A stretch of DNA of 64,000 nt from Orientallactaga sibirica (taxonomy: Eukaryota; Chordata; Mammalia; Rodentia; Dipodidae): positions 2,356,001 through 2,420,000 of the forward strand of contig JAEOAD010000005.1 in NCBI GenBank assembly GCA_036365145.1, read 5' to 3'. A program made the position numbers and the translations under genes. Positions 62,518 to 64,000 of this stretch are shown here, piece by piece. The notes below the pieces were generated by a model. That model searched no databases. It was not told the DNA's origin and saw only the letters and a list, made by a program, of their open reading frames with translations. Every line of letters starts with the position of its first letter. Within the stretch, counting starts at the first letter, position 1.

Positions 62518-64000
62518 CTTTGATCAGGTTTTATCTATGTCTATTCCTGTATTTGTATACACAAATGTGTTTACAACACTCTTCAAGCTTGTGTTAGTTT
62601 TCCTAATCACTAAATAATCTTCAAAAGCCTGACTTTGAAGGGACTAGGCTATAGCTGAGGGGTGGGGCATCTGCGTACCCTGTGTTAAGACCCTGGGCCT
62701 GAGGCCCAGTCCTGCAACACAAACCCTAAGTCTGCCCACATTTGGGATATCAGGGGTCAGATGATACCAGAGCATCTTTAAAGTTATAAAGCTAGAGCTG
62801 CGCAGAAGCTTCTGGGAAAATTAAGTTCATTTTTCCAGGCAGAAGTTTGCCTGCTACTTGGGCATTGGTGAGCATCCACTGTGACACACCGTCCCGGGGG
62901 GGGGGGTGGATTTGGGGGCTTCTGCTGCTCACTGTGCTACAACCGGGCAGCAGTCAGGATTGAGGACCTGGCTCCTCCTGAGCCTGGGCGCCCCCTACCA
63001 CAGCCAGCCTCTCCTTTCTGTACCCTTCTAACCTCCTGTGCTGCCAGGGTGGGTGCACACCCCATGCACATGCCCAGGGAAACCACAGATTATATCTCTG
63101 TGAACTCCTGCTGGCCCCACTGCCAACCTTCCCCAGAAGGTGGCACCACTTAGCCTCCGTTCTCACCCTCATGGTCAGTATGAAGGGCCCTGGTCACTGA
63201 ACCTGGTGGCCTCCTTGGTTTGGTGGCATTTCTCACTCCTCCTTTATTGATCTCATATTCTTCCTTCATCCCTTCTCCATCTCTTAGACTGCTCTATTCT
63301 CTGCCTCCTTTCCATCAGTATTACACTTCATTTCAGATTTTACTCTTCACTGTTTTAAAATATATTGAGTTTGACAAAATACACTAAATGGTTTTCAAAT
63401 GAGCATAATTCTTGTGTCTATCACCATTAAACTTGATATGTCCTTTTCTGGTGCTTTAAAAGTAGATTTTTATTTGTTTAAAGCATGTTAAAAAGCTTTT
63501 AAAAACTATTATTTTGATGAAATAGTAAGTTTGAAGTATCTTTGTAAATGACATTTTGCTACATTTTAACTTAGTTTCAGCAAAATTTTTTTCTCAAAGA
63601 AATACTTTTTCCTCAAAAAACTTGTGAGAAAAAAATGACCTTGAAAAACAGAAACAAAACAAAACAAAAAATTTGTAAGAAAAAATGGGACCAATGATCC
63701 ATGTAGATTTTTACAATCACTTTTGGCAAAATGTATAAATTCTCTTAATAACTTTATCATACAAAACTTAGAAAACTCGCATCACTATCCCTGATCATCG
63801 TAGAGGTGGTTCTGTTAACAGTCCTGTCGGCCTCTACAGAAGTGCCGCTCCCCAGGGTTCCATGGCCAGGGCTTATGACAGGAGGGAAGCGTTAGGGAAT
63901 GCTGGCCATGTGTCTCCTTCCCTTCGGATCGCTCACTTCTCTGAACCCCATCAACTCCAAACCCCTTGTGTCACTCCAAAGATTGAAATCTTTGTAAGGT

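Larger units (their letters stand above)
47350..64000 (-). other. Ctnnd2: Ctnnd2 intron upstream of exon A (partial)
   Basis: This is the end of the intron that precedes exon A; its donor and the preceding exon are outside the window. I looked for the lysine-rich segment that precedes WDGVG in delta-catenin and did not find it. Stretches without a recognised repeat are 47350-47715, 47846-48589, 49680-51084, 51241-53755 (with a polypurine patch at 51770-51830), 54160-54425, 56661-57384, 57561-58205, 59591-61460, 61740-62154 and 62518-64000. An ID-like tRNA-derived fragment may lie at 62639-62730. Open frames of 115-145 codons around 52710-53427 match nothing I know and overlap on both strands. 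Confidence 0.88.

Overview
This is eukaryotic, mammalian and clearly rodent DNA. Almost all of it is intron, and only two short stretches are convincing protein-coding sequence. Both are minus-strand exons of the delta-catenin gene Ctnnd2 (NPRAP). Exon A (47349 down to 47176, 174 bp) and exon B (33785 down to 33635, 151 bp) join in phase 0. Together they encode 108 residues of the armadillo-repeat domain. They have good splice sites and no frame damage. The window therefore holds the end of one large intron (47350-64000), a complete 13.4 kb intron (33786-47175) and the start of a third, more than 33 kb long (1-33634). I found no other exon, RNA gene or CpG-island promoter.

The repeats point to the lineage. 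Numerous tRNA-derived SINEs begin with a 'ggctggagagatggctta' head and carry 'gccagatgcacaaggtggc' in the body. They occur with B1, B3 and B4-type SINEs, rodent L1 3' ends and MaLR-type LTRs. From memory, this SINE body is typical of jerboas (Dipodidae, e.g. Jaculus) rather than mouse or rat. The species assignment is inference.

The unusual part of the window is its tandem repeats. Seven minisatellites occur in 64 kb of one gene: 80 bp units at 909-1283, 74 bp at 17480-18109, 50 bp at 20534-21893 (about 27 copies), 36 bp at 26322-26609, about 38 bp at 54426-56660 (about 60 copies), 77 bp at 58206-58490 and 44 bp at 58713-59330. The 50 bp array has no stop codon in any of the three plus frames and so creates overlapping reading frames of 429-481 codons that I judge non-coding. 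The 44 bp array appears to have grown from the 5' end of a MER2-like Tigger DNA transposon whose remainder follows it. It has also exchanged segments with the neighbouring 77 bp array.

Region by region: 1-16 kb is SINE-rich intron with MaLR-type LTRs, a nested insertion at 13.0-13.8 kb and the 80 bp array. 17-27 kb holds three minisatellites, two L1 3' ends and a dispersed 165 bp duplication. 27-33.6 kb is mostly unique sequence with an old L1 fragment. 33.6-47.3 kb runs from exon B to exon A and includes a SINE-poor stretch at 38-44 kb with a candidate conserved non-coding segment. 47.4-64 kb is intron with SINEs, the 2.2 kb array and the paired 77/44 bp arrays.
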